From positions 2,572-66,571 of the forward strand of contig LYSW01000012.1 in the NCBI GenBank assembly GCA_001657295.1: a stretch of DNA of 64,000 nt, read 5' to 3'. The stretch's first letter is position 1. Every line of letters begins with the position of its first letter. Position numbers and translations under genes: made by a program. Of the stretch, positions 8,944-18,850 are shown one piece after another. This DNA comes from Oceanicaulis sp. BBD 1991-10. GTDB taxonomy: Bacteria > Pseudomonadota > Alphaproteobacteria > Caulobacterales > Maricaulaceae. The notes under the pieces are model-generated. The model saw nothing but the letters and a program-made list of their open reading frames with translations, had not been told where the DNA came from and did no database searches.

Positions 8944-10118
8944 CCGTGCACGGCCAGCAGCGGTGCATTGGCCGCCCGGATCGCCGGCACGAAGCCGCCG
9001 AAAAAGCCCACGATCAACGCCAGCGCCATGCCCGACACGATGGAAGCCGGCGTCACGGCGAAGGAGAACACCACCTGGGTGAAGGAGGCGCCGCCCAGCG
9101 TCGAGGCGCTGATCCCATTGAACACGAAATAGGTGAAGACCGCGCCGATCACGCCGCCGATCAACGCCAGCATGACTGATTCCACCATTGTGCCGACGAA
9201 AGCGGGAAAGCCCGCGAAGCCGATGGCCCGCAAGGTCGCAATCTCCCGCAGGCGCGCATCGACGGACGCGTACATGGCGTTCCACGCGCCGGCGAACGCG
9301 CCCACCGCCATGATGATGGCCAAGGGCCAGCCCACGAACATGATCAGATCCTGCGTGCCGCCCACGCTCTGGGCGAAGTATTCGCGCTCATTATTCACAT
9401 CGAGATCCAGGCGCGGTTCATTCTCCACATAGGCGCGCAGCTCTTCGATCGCCTCCGGACGGGTCAGACGCACGCGCATGGACTGAAACGCATTGCCGCG
9501 CTGATAAAGGTTCTGAATGACGCCGACATCGGCCCAGATTTCAGAATCGAACACCGACCCGCCGGTCGAAAAGACGCCGACGACATTCCATTCATTCTGT
9601 CCCAGGCGGATGGTCTGGCCCAGATCAAAGCCTTCATATTCGCGGATCACGCCTTCGCCGACGACCAGCTCGTTGGAGCCTTCCGCGAACATGCGTCCGC
9701 CCAGCAGAGTGAAGCCGTCGCGCAGGCGGGCCGCTTCGGCGCCGACGCCGCGCAGGGGCAGGTTTGCGTCCGTTCCGCTGGCGCGCCGTCGCCCGTCGGC
9801 GATGACATAGAGTTCCGCTGACAGCAGCGGACGGTCGTCCTCGGTCTGCGCGATGCCCGGCGCGGTTTCGATCAGGCGCACCGTGTCACGCCCGAAGCCG
9901 GAATTAAGCTCCGCCTGCGCGCCGCTGCGCAGCATGATCGCGATGTCGTCCGCGCCGGAGCCGTTGATGGTCGCCCGAAAGCCGTTGGCCATGGACAAAA
10001 AGCCCAAAAGCACCACGACGACGAGCGCGATAGAGAAGATGGTCGCCAGCGACATGCCCCAACGCTGGGGAATGGATCGCAGATTGATCATCGTGACTGC
10101 GCCGATTTGAGCGATCAT
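8940..10118 (-). CDS. ABC transporter permease (FtsX/MacB-like)
   Basis: Hydrophobic N- and C-terminal segments, REIATLRAIGF motif typical of FtsX-like permeases. Confidence 0.88.
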   Translation of the reverse strand: MIAQIGAVTMINLRSIPQRWGMSLATIFSIALVVVVLLGFLSMANGFRATINGSGADDIAIMLRSGAQAELNSGFGRDTVRLIETAPGIAQTEDDRPLLSAELYVIADGRRRASGTDANLPLRGVGAEAARLRDGFTLLGGRMFAEGSNELVVGEGVIREYEGFDLGQTIRLGQNEWNVVGVFSTGGSVFDSEIWADVGVIQNLYQRGNAFQSMRVRLTRPEAIEELRAYVENEPRLDLDVNNEREYFAQSVGGTQDLIMFVGWPLAIIMAVGAFAGAWNAMYASVDARLREIATLRAIGFAGFPAFVGTMVESVMLALIGGVIGAVFTYFVFNGISASTLGGASFTQVVFSFAVTPASIVSGMALALIVGFFGGFVPAIRAANAPLLAVHG

Positions 10119-10122
10119 GGGA

Positions 10123-11280
10123 TCAGTCCTTGCTTAAGCCGTCGACGATGTTGAGACGCATGGCGTTGAGCGCGGGCGCCAGCCCGGTCACCACGCCGAA
10201 GCCGACCATGATCAACGCGCCGTAGATCAGTATATCGGCCGGCATGGCGAGCCCCGGGAAGCTGCCGGACAACGCTTCAGCGGCCAGGAAGATGAGGCCG
10301 GAGGCCAGGCCCAGTCCGAGCAAGCCGCCAATGAGGCTTAAAAGCACGGTTTCACCGATCACATGGCCGAAAATGCGGGGCGCGGAGAAACCCAGCGTCT
10401 TCATCACCGCGACATCGCGCCGTCGCTCATTGCCCGCCATGATCATGGTGGTGCCCACGATCATCAGGATCGTCGCAAAAGCCGCGCCCACCGCCAGGGT
10501 GACGATCAGGGCGATATTGCCGAATTGCTCCACGAAGGCGGCGCTGAACGCCGCTTCCGTCGTCGTTTCGGTTTCCGCACGCGAGTTTGCGAACAGAAAG
10601 TCGATCTCCTGGGACACCGCGTCATTGATTTCCGGATTGCCGGTGCGCAGAATCATCCAGCCGATATCGTCCTGCCCGAAGGCCCGGCTTTCATTGAAGT
10701 ATTCATAGTCGAGCAGCAGGAAATTGGTGGGCGCGGAGACCGTTTCGGACTCAAAGATCGCGCACACATCCACCTCCCAGGCGAAGGTTCCGTCCGTGCG
10801 TTGCCAGATATTCGAACTTAGCGGGAAGCGCTGTCCCAGCGTGAAATCATATTGGTCCGCCAGCGCCCGGCCGACCGCCACGCACTCGCGGCGCTCCAGC
10901 GCCTCCGCCAGACTGCCTTCGGCCACCGTCAATTCGTCATAGACGACGAAATAGCGTTCGATATTGACGGCGAAGGCCTGAACGAAATTGACCGGCTCCT
11001 GATAATAGCCGCCGAACCAGCTGGCGTGCGCGATGCTCTGCACGCCTTCAAGCGCGCCGATCCGGTCGTAATAGGCATATGGCATGGACAGGGTGAAGTT
11101 GATCTTGTTGACCGTCACCAGACGGTCCGCCGCCGCGCTGTCGGCGCCCGCTGTGAAGACCCGTGAGAACGACCCCAGCAGACCGAAGATCAGGAACGCC
11201 GTCATGATCGAAAGGATCAGAAGAATGGCCCGCGTCTTCTTGCGAAACAGGCTTTTTCGAACCAGCGTGCCGTCATTCAT
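10123..11280 (-). CDS. ABC transporter permease (FtsX/MacB-like)
   Basis: NERRRDVAVMKTLGFSAPRIFGHVIGETVLLSLIGG motif; same operon. Confidence 0.88.
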   Translation of the reverse strand: MNDGTLVRKSLFRKKTRAILLILSIMTAFLIFGLLGSFSRVFTAGADSAAADRLVTVNKINFTLSMPYAYYDRIGALEGVQSIAHASWFGGYYQEPVNFVQAFAVNIERYFVVYDELTVAEGSLAEALERRECVAVGRALADQYDFTLGQRFPLSSNIWQRTDGTFAWEVDVCAIFESETVSAPTNFLLLDYEYFNESRAFGQDDIGWMILRTGNPEINDAVSQEIDFLFANSRAETETTTEAAFSAAFVEQFGNIALIVTLAVGAAFATILMIVGTTMIMAGNERRRDVAVMKTLGFSAPRIFGHVIGETVLLSLIGGLLGLGLASGLIFLAAEALSGSFPGLAMPADILIYGALIMVGFGVVTGLAPALNAMRLNIVDGLSKD

Positions 11281-11978
11281 GCCACGCCCTCCCGCTCCAG
11301 GAAGCGACCCTTGTCGAGATGCAATGCGCGCTCTGCGTATCTCGCCGCGGCCGGGTCGTGGGTGACCATGACGATCGTTTTGCCCAGCTCGCGATTGAGC
11401 AGCTGCAGCGTCTCAAGAATTTCGTCCGCCGTTTCGCGGTCAAGATCGCCCGTGGGCTCATCGCAAAGCAGGACTTTGGGGTCCGCCACGATCGCCCGGG
11501 CGATGGCCACCCGTTGCTGCTGGCCGCCGGAGAGCTGGCGGGGGTAATGCTTGGCGCGATCAGAGAGTTTCACGATGTCCAGCGCGGTCTGGACCCGGCG
11601 CTTTCGCTCCTTCGGTTTCAGCTTGGTGAGCAGAAGCGGCAATTCCACATTCTGAGCCGCCGAAAGCGTGGGCATCAGATTGTAGAACTGGAAAATGAAG
11701 CCGACATTGGCCGCGCGCCATTTGGCGAGCTGGCCCTGGCTCATATTGTCGATCCGGACGCCGTCGCAGACCACGCTGCCCGAGGACGGTTTGTCGATCC
11801 CGCCTAAAAGATTGAGCAAGGTCGTCTTGCCCGATCCGGACGGTCCCATGATGGAGATGAAATCGCCCGGGGCGATCTCCATGGTCAGATCGGAAAAGAT
11901 GGTGATCGACTCCTTGCCGCGCGTATAGCGCTTGGACAGGTCGGTCAGCTGGTAAAGGGCGTCGCTCATTTTGCTCAA
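11277..11978 (-). CDS. ABC transporter ATP-binding protein (LolD/MacB family)
   Basis: Walker A GPSGSGKTTLLNLLGG, signature LSGGQQQRVAIARA, Walker B VLLCDEPTGDLD. Confidence 0.95.
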   Translation of the reverse strand: MSKMSDALYQLTDLSKRYTRGKESITIFSDLTMEIAPGDFISIMGPSGSGKTTLLNLLGGIDKPSSGSVVCDGVRIDNMSQGQLAKWRAANVGFIFQFYNLMPTLSAAQNVELPLLLTKLKPKERKRRVQTALDIVKLSDRAKHYPRQLSGGQQQRVAIARAIVADPKVLLCDEPTGDLDRETADEILETLQLLNRELGKTIVMVTHDPAAARYAERALHLDKGRFLEREGVA

Positions 11979-12008
11979 CTCCTGGCCGGGCCGCTCGCCG
12001 GTCCGTCC

Positions 12009-13028
12009 TCAATCTTCGTCCAGAAAGGTCACGCGCGCAGCCATGTCGGGCAGGATGCGCGCATCGCGTTCATTCAAAGCCACGCGCACCTGAATGGTCG
12101 CGCGCGCCCGGTCCGCGGTCGGAATGATGGCTTCAACCCGCGCCGGTATGGTCCAGTCGGGATAGGCGTCCAGGATGGCCTCAACCGATTGGCCGGCCGA
12201 GACCCGCTGGATCTGACCCTCATTGACGTCGACCTCCAGCTCAAGGCTCTCCATGTCCACCAGGGTCGCGATGCCGGTCCGGGTGAAGCCGCCGCCGGCT
12301 GAAACCGGTGAGAGGATTTCACCGACCTGAGCGTTTTTTGCGATCACCACGCCGCCGAACGGCGCGCGCACGACATGGCGGTCGATGAAGTCCACTTGGC
12401 TGTCCACCCGGGCCTGCGCGGCCGCAGCATCGGCGCGCGCGGCGCTAAGCTGGGCGGTCAGGCTGTCGCGCTGAGCCTGGTCGGCGGTCAAAGACGCCTC
12501 GCTCGCAAAGCCGCGCTCGACCAGAGCCTGGGTGCGCTCCAGATCGACCACCGCCTCTTGACGCTGCGCCGCGAGCGAGCGCACGCGCTGCCGGGCGGAG
12601 GCGAGCTGGGCGTTGAGAAGGGCCAAGTCCAGCTGGGCGCGTTCATCATCCAGGCGGGCCAGAATCTCACCTTCGGCGACCACGGCGCCTTCTTCGATCA
12701 GCACTTCGCGAATTCGGCCGGTGATTTCCGCCGACACCGTCGCTTGACGGCGCGCCACCACATAGCCGGACGCCACCAGGCCCGAGCCGCGCGCGGCCGG
12801 CCGCAGCGAATCGGCGTTTCCACCTTCCGCCGCGCTGGGCGCTTCAACGGTTTCAGTAATGATGACCGGCTCCGGCGCCGGGCGCAGAAACCAGACCGCC
12901 GCCGCGGCCGCCGCGGCCGCGATCACCATGGCGATGATCAACGCGATCCAGCCGGGGCCGGAGCCGGCGCCGCCTTCACCGCGATCAATCGATAATGAAT
13001 GTAAGGCGCTTGTGCGCTCGTCGGACAT
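12009..13028 (-). CDS. HlyD/MacA-family periplasmic adaptor (membrane fusion protein)
   Basis: N-terminal TM; SGYVVARRQATVSAEITGRIREVLIEEGAVVAEGEILARLD; coiled coil; VVRAPFGGVVIAKNAQVGEILSP. Confidence 0.9.
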   Translation of the reverse strand: MSDERTSALHSLSIDRGEGGAGSGPGWIALIIAMVIAAAAAAAAVWFLRPAPEPVIITETVEAPSAAEGGNADSLRPAARGSGLVASGYVVARRQATVSAEITGRIREVLIEEGAVVAEGEILARLDDERAQLDLALLNAQLASARQRVRSLAAQRQEAVVDLERTQALVERGFASEASLTADQAQRDSLTAQLSAARADAAAAQARVDSQVDFIDRHVVRAPFGGVVIAKNAQVGEILSPVSAGGGFTRTGIATLVDMESLELEVDVNEGQIQRVSAGQSVEAILDAYPDWTIPARVEAIIPTADRARATIQVRVALNERDARILPDMAARVTFLDED

Positions 13029-13211
13029 GAACCGCCCCCGTGTCTGCCCGGTCAGCTAACCGCCCCTCAATGAGACGAGAAAGTGCCCTTTGTCATGTCC
13101 CGACATTAATTCAGGACACTCGGACAATCAGCTGAAAAAACACAAAATATTTGGGGCTTTTGGGCGCAGTATGGCGAAGCCTCGACCGCGCCGGCGGCAG
13201 GACAGGACTGG

Positions 13212-13285
13212 CGACCCAGGCAGGACTCGAACCTGCAACCGTCGGATTAGAAGTCCGGTGCTCTATCCAGTTGAGCTACTGGGCC
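13212..13285 (-). tRNA. tRNA-Arg(TCT)
   Basis: Minus strand GGCCCAGTAGCTCAACTGGATAGAGCACCGGACTTCTAATCCGACGGTTGCAGGTTCGAGTCCTGCCTGGGTCG; cloverleaf arms pair. Confidence 0.95.
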
Positions 13286-13306
13286 GTGTTCGGCGCCGGG
13301 CGCGGA

Positions 13307-13612
13307 TTAATGCGACCAGGGCTCCTTGCGCGCATACGCGAAATTATCGGCATAGGCCTTGATTTTCCGCGGGGTTTCGCGCGCTTCAATGACCTGGAAG
13401 GCGATGCCGTGGCGCTGAGCGTAGGCGACCGCCTCGTCTTTGGTGTCGAAATTCAGCTTCACCTGGCGGCGCGTGTCCCCGGTGCTCGCCCAGCCCATCA
13501 GCGGATCGGGACGCTTGGCCATGGCCGGTTCGAACTCCAGCATCCAGTGCTGGGACTTGGCCCGGCCCGACTGCATCGCGGTCTTCGACGGGCGATAAAT
13601 GCGCGCGAACAT
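13307..13612 (-). CDS. ETC complex I subunit (NDUFS4-like)
   Basis: MFARIYRPSKTAMQSGRAKSQHWMLEFEP...DPLMGWASTGDTRRQVKLNFDTKDEAVAYAQ. Confidence 0.9.
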   Translation of the reverse strand: MFARIYRPSKTAMQSGRAKSQHWMLEFEPAMAKRPDPLMGWASTGDTRRQVKLNFDTKDEAVAYAQRHGIAFQVIEARETPRKIKAYADNFAYARKEPWSH

Positions 13613-13846
13613 TTTTAGTCTCCGGCGTCGGACGACGCGTTCTTCATCTGCTGCTCGAAACCGCCGGGATCTAACCTGGCGGCGCCGAAGGGATCAGCCA
13701 ATCCAATAGACGCTTTCGCCCCGGTCGAACAAGCTTGATCTACGCGAGCCGAGCGTTCCGGAGCCGAACGACGCCACAGCGCCTAATTCCGGGCGGTTTC
13801 GAGCGCGCGATGACGCACGCGGCGGACGACGCCCGAAAAAGAGAAG

Positions 13847-13923
13847 TGGTCGGGGCGGCTGGATTTGAACCAACGACCCTCTGCTCCCAAAGCAGATGCG
13901 CTACCAGGCTGCGCTACGCCCCG
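13847..13923 (-). tRNA. tRNA-Pro(TGG)
   Basis: Minus strand CGGGGCGTAGCGCAGCCTGGTAGCGCATCTGCTTTGGGAGCAGAGGGTCGTTGGTTCAAATCCAGCCGCCCCGACCA, CCA encoded. Confidence 0.95.
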
Positions 13924-13967
13924 ACAGGCTGTTCGTTTAGGACCGGCGCTGTATCAGCGCAAGCGGT

Positions 13968-14556
13968 TCAACCGCCATCGCCTGCAGGCTGCTCAGGTTC
14001 CGCTTCAGAGTCGGCGTCGCCATCCGTGTCGCCGGCTTCCGCCGGCGCGGCCTGTTCGGCGGTTCCAAACAGAGAATGGCGGACCAGATCCCCTGGCGTG
14101 ATGCCCAGCTCGGCGCTGCGTCCGCCCGCAATCTCCAGCACGGAGATCACCGGAAAATCCGAATACATCGGACGCAGCGAATAGGGCACGGCGTTGGCGA
14201 CGATTTTCGCGATCGTGCCGTCGGCGCGGATATAAATGATGTCGAGCGGAATGCGGGTGTTGCGCATCCAGATCGAGATCACCTGCTCGGCTTCAAAATC
14301 GAACAGCATGCCGGCATCCGGCGCCAGGCTGTCGCGATGCATCATGCCGCGCGTGCGCGCATCCTGGGTGTCGGCCACCTCGACCGTGAAAGCCACCGGT
14401 CCGCCGTCCGTCTCAATCACCAGCGGATCGTCCGCCGTATTCGACCACCGCGTCCGGTTCGGTCGGATCAAAGGCGGTCTGGGCGATCGCGCCGGCCGAG
14501 AATGCCAGGCCGGCCAGGAGCGCGGCGAAGACGGTGATATAACGCTGGATCATCAT
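13968..14556 (-). pseudogene. DUF192 family protein, apparently frameshifted between signal peptide and mature domain (near 14434-14438)
   Basis: Frame A: MMIQRYITVFAALLAGLAFSAGAIAQTAFDPTEPDAVVEYGG(RSAGD*); frame B: ADDPLVIETDGGPVAFTVEVADTQDARTRGMMHRDSLAPDAGMLFDFE. Confidence 0.7.
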
Positions 14557-14722
14557 GAGCGGCACGCTAACTCCCTCCCTCCAGGCATGCAATCGGGTAG
14601 AGCGGCCTTAGACCATTCGCTGACTGTCATTGGCGGGCCCGCGCGTACAAAAAGCGCTTGCGTCAAGCGGGCGAAGCCGGTTCCTACGCCCTCACACGCC
14701 GACCCAGACGAAGGACATCGCC

Positions 14723-15250
14723 ATGCGCATCGACAAAATCTCTGCCGGACACAATCCCCCGGAAGACATTAATGTGATCGTGGAAGTGCCCGTCGGCGGC
14801 CAGCCGGTGAAGTATGAGCTGGAAAAGGACGCGGGCACCGTGTTCGTCGACCGCTTCCTTCACACGCCGATGCGCTATCCGTGCAATTACGGCTTCATGC
14901 CGCACACTCTTTCGGATGACGGCGATCCGATCGATGTGATGGTGCTGGGTCAGACCGAGTTGATTCCCGGCTGCGTCGTCCGTGCCCGCCCCGTCGGCGT
15001 GCTGCTGATGGAGGATGAAAGCGGCCAGGATGAAAAAATCCTGGCGGCGCCGCATCCCAAGCTGACGCCCTTTTATGACAGCATCCAGGACTATAAGGAC
15101 GTGCACGAAGCCCAGCTGGCGCGCATTACGCATTTCTTTGAGCACTATAAGGATCTCGAGCCGCGCAAATGGGTGAAGGTCCAGGGCTGGGAAGGCGCTG
15201 CGCGCGCGCACGAACTCATTGTCGAGGCCATCGAGCGCGCCAAGGGCTGA
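14723..15250 (+). CDS. ppa: Inorganic pyrophosphatase
   Basis: [76 protein letters not shown]. Confidence 0.96.
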   Translation: MRIDKISAGHNPPEDINVIVEVPVGGQPVKYELEKDAGTVFVDRFLHTPMRYPCNYGFMPHTLSDDGDPIDVMVLGQTELIPGCVVRARPVGVLLMEDESGQDEKILAAPHPKLTPFYDSIQDYKDVHEAQLARITHFFEHYKDLEPRKWVKVQGWEGAARAHELIVEAIERAKG

Positions 15251-15254
15251 TCCC

Positions 15255-15884
15255 TCACCCCGCCACGAAGGCCATGATCGGGTAGCCGATCGCATTGCCC
15301 AGGCCATGGATCATCCAGCCTGGCGCGATAGAGCCATTGCCCAGCCGTTCATTGGCGAAGCCCATCAGCCAACCGGCCGCGCCGGGCAAAAGGAAGATGA
15401 GGACGCCGAGCGTCGGCGTGAAATCCGGTCCGCCGGGAACCAGGAAAATCAGCCAGTGCACGGCGCCGAACAGCGCCGCCTGGAGCGTGTTGCCGATCCA
15501 GAAACCTGAAAGATTGATCAAGCGCTTGCCGATCAGGCCGCGGAAGAAAATCTCCTCGGTCAGCCCGGTCTTGAAGATTGCGAGGATCAGGATCAGTGCG
15601 GCCGTGTCGCCGCTGAAGCCCTCCGCACGGATCCGGCCTGCGACCGTGCCCTCGGCCGAGGCCAGGGCGACAAAATCCGGCAGCAGATAAATCAGCGCCG
15701 TCACCGCCGACCAGATCACGAAGATCAACAGCGCCCATCCCATCGAGCGAAGCGTCGGTGCGGTCAGGCCAAGCCAAGCCCGGAAGCCCGCTCGCTTTCT
15801 CGCGAAGATGAGCCAGGCCAGACCGGCGACGATCAGCACGACAGAGAGCTGGACGACGGTGTTGATGACTTCCTGTAGGATCAT
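15255..15884 (-). CDS. CPBP-family intramembrane metalloprotease
   Basis: TGLTEEIFFRGLIGKRL and GAVHWLIF motifs within TM segments. Confidence 0.88.
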   Translation of the reverse strand: MILQEVINTVVQLSVVLIVAGLAWLIFARKRAGFRAWLGLTAPTLRSMGWALLIFVIWSAVTALIYLLPDFVALASAEGTVAGRIRAEGFSGDTAALILILAIFKTGLTEEIFFRGLIGKRLINLSGFWIGNTLQAALFGAVHWLIFLVPGGPDFTPTLGVLIFLLPGAAGWLMGFANERLGNGSIAPGWMIHGLGNAIGYPIMAFVAG

Positions 15885-15901
15885 CCTCGCGCCTTCATAT
15901 A

Positions 15902-15919
15902 AATCTTTATGTAAAGATT
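15902..15919. promoter_or_regulatory. Candidate operator palindrome between divergent CPBP and MarR genes
   Basis: AATCTTTA-TG-TAAAGATT, perfect 8+2+8 inverted repeat in the intergenic gap. Confidence 0.6.
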
Positions 15920-15950
15920 ATTGGCGAGGATGGAGCGATTGGCAAGTTAA

Positions 15951-16454
15951 ATGGCGAAACCGACCCAAAGCATTGACCTTGTGGATGAAATCGTCGCCGC
16001 CTTTGGCCGGGAGCGCGCCGACGTGCAGCCTCACCTGCTGGAATTGGCGAGCCGGCTGATTGTCGTCGGCCGTTTGCTCGAAGGCCGGGGCGCCCGTCTG
16101 ATCACGGCGCTGGGCGGCCATTACACCGATTATGACGTGCTGGGCATGTTGCGCACCGCCGGTCCCCCTTTCGAAATGACGCCGGCCTTGTTGATGCGGC
16201 GGGTCATGCTGAGCTCCGGGGCTATGACGGCCTGCCTGAAGCGCATGGAGCGCCAGGATCTGGTCACCCGCCGCACCGACGAGACCGACCGGCGCGTCAA
16301 ACATGTCCGACTGACTCCCAAAGGCGCGGCGATCGCGGAGGAGGCCCTCACCCGCCGCTATGCCGATCTGGAGCAGGTCTTGGGCGGCCTGACGCGCGCG
16401 GAGGCCGACCGGCTCATCGGGTTGCTGCGCAAGACCGGCGCGCTCTTGTCATGA
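15951..16454 (+). CDS. MarR-family transcriptional regulator
   Basis: winged-helix region MTPALLMRRVMLSSGAMTACLKRMERQDLVTRRTDETDRRVKHVRLTPKG. Confidence 0.92.
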   Translation: MAKPTQSIDLVDEIVAAFGRERADVQPHLLELASRLIVVGRLLEGRGARLITALGGHYTDYDVLGMLRTAGPPFEMTPALLMRRVMLSSGAMTACLKRMERQDLVTRRTDETDRRVKHVRLTPKGAAIAEEALTRRYADLEQVLGGLTRAEADRLIGLLRKTGALLS

Positions 16455-16852
16455 CCGGCGAACGTGATCTGAAGCGCCTTCTGGCTGAGCTCGATCCATG
16501 GCTCGACCCGGACATCTATGTCTTCGCCTCGACCACGGGCGCGGCGCCGACGCAGCGCGTCTCGCCCTTGATGCAGTTTCACGAAGCGGAAGGACTGACC
16601 CTGATCCTGACGCAGGCCGATGCTGCGCGGGCCGGCCTTGGCGGCGTCTTCCCCTGCCGGCGCATCACTTTGCGGGTCCATTCCGCCCTCGATGCGGTGG
16701 GCCTGATCGCCGCTGTCTCCGCCGCCTTGAGCGAAGCCGGGATCTCAACCAACCCGGTCTCCGGCTTTTTCCACGACCATGTCTTCGTGGCGGAAAAGGA
16801 CGCGGACAGGGCTATGGACGTGCTGCGCGCACTGGCGATCCAGCCTCGCTGA
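16451..16852 (+). CDS. ACT-domain protein
   Basis: RRITLRVHSALDAVGLIAAVSAALSEAGISTNPVSGFFHDHVFV; overlaps marR by 4 bp. Confidence 0.8.
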   Translation: MTGERDLKRLLAELDPWLDPDIYVFASTTGAAPTQRVSPLMQFHEAEGLTLILTQADAARAGLGGVFPCRRITLRVHSALDAVGLIAAVSAALSEAGISTNPVSGFFHDHVFVAEKDADRAMDVLRALAIQPR

Positions 16853-16890
16853 GGCGCGTCAATTCGATTTCGGGGGATCAACACCGATGG

Positions 16891-16962
16891 CAGGCCCTAG
16901 GGGAATCGAACCCCTCTTTCCAGGTTGAAAACCTGGCGTCCTAACCGATAGACGAAGGGCCC
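16891..16962 (-). tRNA. tRNA-Glu(TTC)
   Basis: Minus strand GGGCCCTTCGTCTATCGGTTAGGACGCCAGGTTTTCAACCTGGAAAGAGGGGTTCGATTCCCCTAGGGCCTG. Confidence 0.94.
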
Positions 16963-17059
16963 GCATCGGTGTGGAGCGGTGATATACGCAAGCGGCCGGG
17001 CCGATGCAAGCGCGCGAGTGCGCTTTCTTCAGGAATAGGCAGCGCGACACGCGGCGGTC

Positions 17060-18850
17060 TCAGCCGCCCGCCTCCGCCAGATCCTCGAGATGGAAATCGG
17101 CGCGTTTGCCGAAGCGGCTGTCATCGGCCTTCAGCTTGCCTGCGGCATGGAAAACGGCCTCGCCGCCTTGCAGCAGCGCCTGGCCCATCGCTTCGTCGGC
17201 GCAGCGAAAGGCGATGCCGTTCACCCGCTCGCCGGTGCGCGCTTCCAGGGTGAAGCGGACATGGTCTGAACCGACCCGCTGGGCGAAGGTGCGCCGCACA
17301 TCGCTGAAGGCGAAACGCGGTTCAGGATTGCCTTGACCGAAAGGCGCGGCGGCGGAGAGCTGATCGGCGAACTCGAAGCTGACGGCGGCTGGATGCACCA
17401 CCGCGTCCACGGCATATTCCCGCGCGGCGTCCGCGGCGCGCCAGCTTGCCGCCAAAGTCTCGGTTAGAAACGCCGTCAATTCCGTGATCTTCTCCGTCGT
17501 CACGGTGAGCCCGCAGGCCATGGCGTGCCCGCCCCCGGCGATCAGCAATCCGGCCTCACGCGCCGCTGCGACCGCCGAGCCCAGATCCACCCCGGTGCAG
17601 GATCGTCCCGACCCTTTCCCCAGCCCGGTCTTAGGATCTATCCCGATGATGATGGCGGGCCTGTTGAACCGCTCTTTGATGCGCCCCGCGGCGATTCCGA
17701 TCACCCCGGGATGCCAGTGCTCGCCCGACGCGATCAGGACGGGCGCGTCATCGTCGACGCCGGCCGCTTCGAGCTTGGCGCTCGCGGCGTCGAGCACCTC
17801 GGATTCGATGGCCCGGCGTTCGGCGTTGAGCTGATCGAGCTCCTCGGCGATCCGGCGCGCCTCGGCGGGGTCGTCGGTCGTCAGGAGCCGGGCGCCGAGA
17901 TTTGATTTGCCGATGCGCCCGCCGGCATTGATGCGCGGCCCTAAAAGAAAGCCGGCGTGGTAGGGCGTGGCCGGGCCGGTGACGCCGGCGATGTCGGCCA
18001 GCGCCTTCAAACCCGTCCGCGACCAGCGGCTCATCACCTTCAGCCCCTGGGCGGCGATCGCCCGGTTGACGCCCGTCAGCGCGACGACGTCGCAAATCGT
18101 GCCCAGCGCCGCAAGGTCGGCGAGCGCGAGCACGTCCGGCTCGGCGCGCGCCTTGAACCGGCCCCGCCGGCGTCCTTCCCGGTTCAGGGCCGCGAGCAAG
18201 ACGAAAGTCACTCCCGCCGCCGCCATATGCCCGCAGCCGGACACGTCGCCGGGCTGGTTGGGATTGACCAACGCGGCTGCGGGCGGCGCTTCGCCCTCCA
18301 TCAAATGATGGTCCACCACCGCCACGGTCAGGTCCATGGCGCGCGCCGCCTCGAGCGGCTGCACGGACGCCGCGCCGCAATCGAGCGTGATCACCAGCTC
18401 GGCGCCCTGGTCCTTCAGCTGCGCGAGCGCTGGGGCGTTCGGCCCGTACCCCTCTTCGATCCGGTCCGGCACATAGATCAGAGGCGGCTCGGAAACCTCG
18501 CTCAGCCAGGCGTGCAGCTGGGCGGCCGAGCTGGCGCCGTCGACATCATAGTCGGCGAAGAGCGCGATCTTCGCGCCGCGCTCGATGGTGTCCCAAATCA
18601 GGCTCGCGGCCGCGTCCATGCCGGTGAAGCTGGACGGGTCTGGAAAGCTGTCGCGCAGGCGCGGGTCAAGAAAGCCGCCGGCGGTCTGTGCGCTCTCGCC
18701 GCGCGCCGCCAGCAGGCGGGCCAGCGCATCCGACACGCCATGGCGTTGCGCGATCTCGCGCGCCGTTGCGTCGTCGGCGGATTTCAACACCCACCGGCGT
18801 CCACGCAACGAGCGGCGGACGCCGAACAGCGGCTCGGCCGCCGCGCTCAC
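17060..18850 (-). CDS. recJ: Single-stranded-DNA-specific exonuclease RecJ
   Basis: FADYDVDGASSAAQL, VVDHHLMEGEAPPAAALVNPNQPGD (DHH), DHHA1 GGGHAMACGLTV. Confidence 0.95.
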   Translation of the reverse strand: MSAAAEPLFGVRRSLRGRRWVLKSADDATAREIAQRHGVSDALARLLAARGESAQTAGGFLDPRLRDSFPDPSSFTGMDAAASLIWDTIERGAKIALFADYDVDGASSAAQLHAWLSEVSEPPLIYVPDRIEEGYGPNAPALAQLKDQGAELVITLDCGAASVQPLEAARAMDLTVAVVDHHLMEGEAPPAAALVNPNQPGDVSGCGHMAAAGVTFVLLAALNREGRRRGRFKARAEPDVLALADLAALGTICDVVALTGVNRAIAAQGLKVMSRWSRTGLKALADIAGVTGPATPYHAGFLLGPRINAGGRIGKSNLGARLLTTDDPAEARRIAEELDQLNAERRAIESEVLDAASAKLEAAGVDDDAPVLIASGEHWHPGVIGIAAGRIKERFNRPAIIIGIDPKTGLGKGSGRSCTGVDLGSAVAAAREAGLLIAGGGHAMACGLTVTTEKITELTAFLTETLAASWRAADAAREYAVDAVVHPAAVSFEFADQLSAAAPFGQGNPEPRFAFSDVRRTFAQRVGSDHVRFTLEARTGERVNGIAFRCADEAMGQALLQGGEAVFHAAGKLKADDSRFGKRADFHLEDLAEAGG

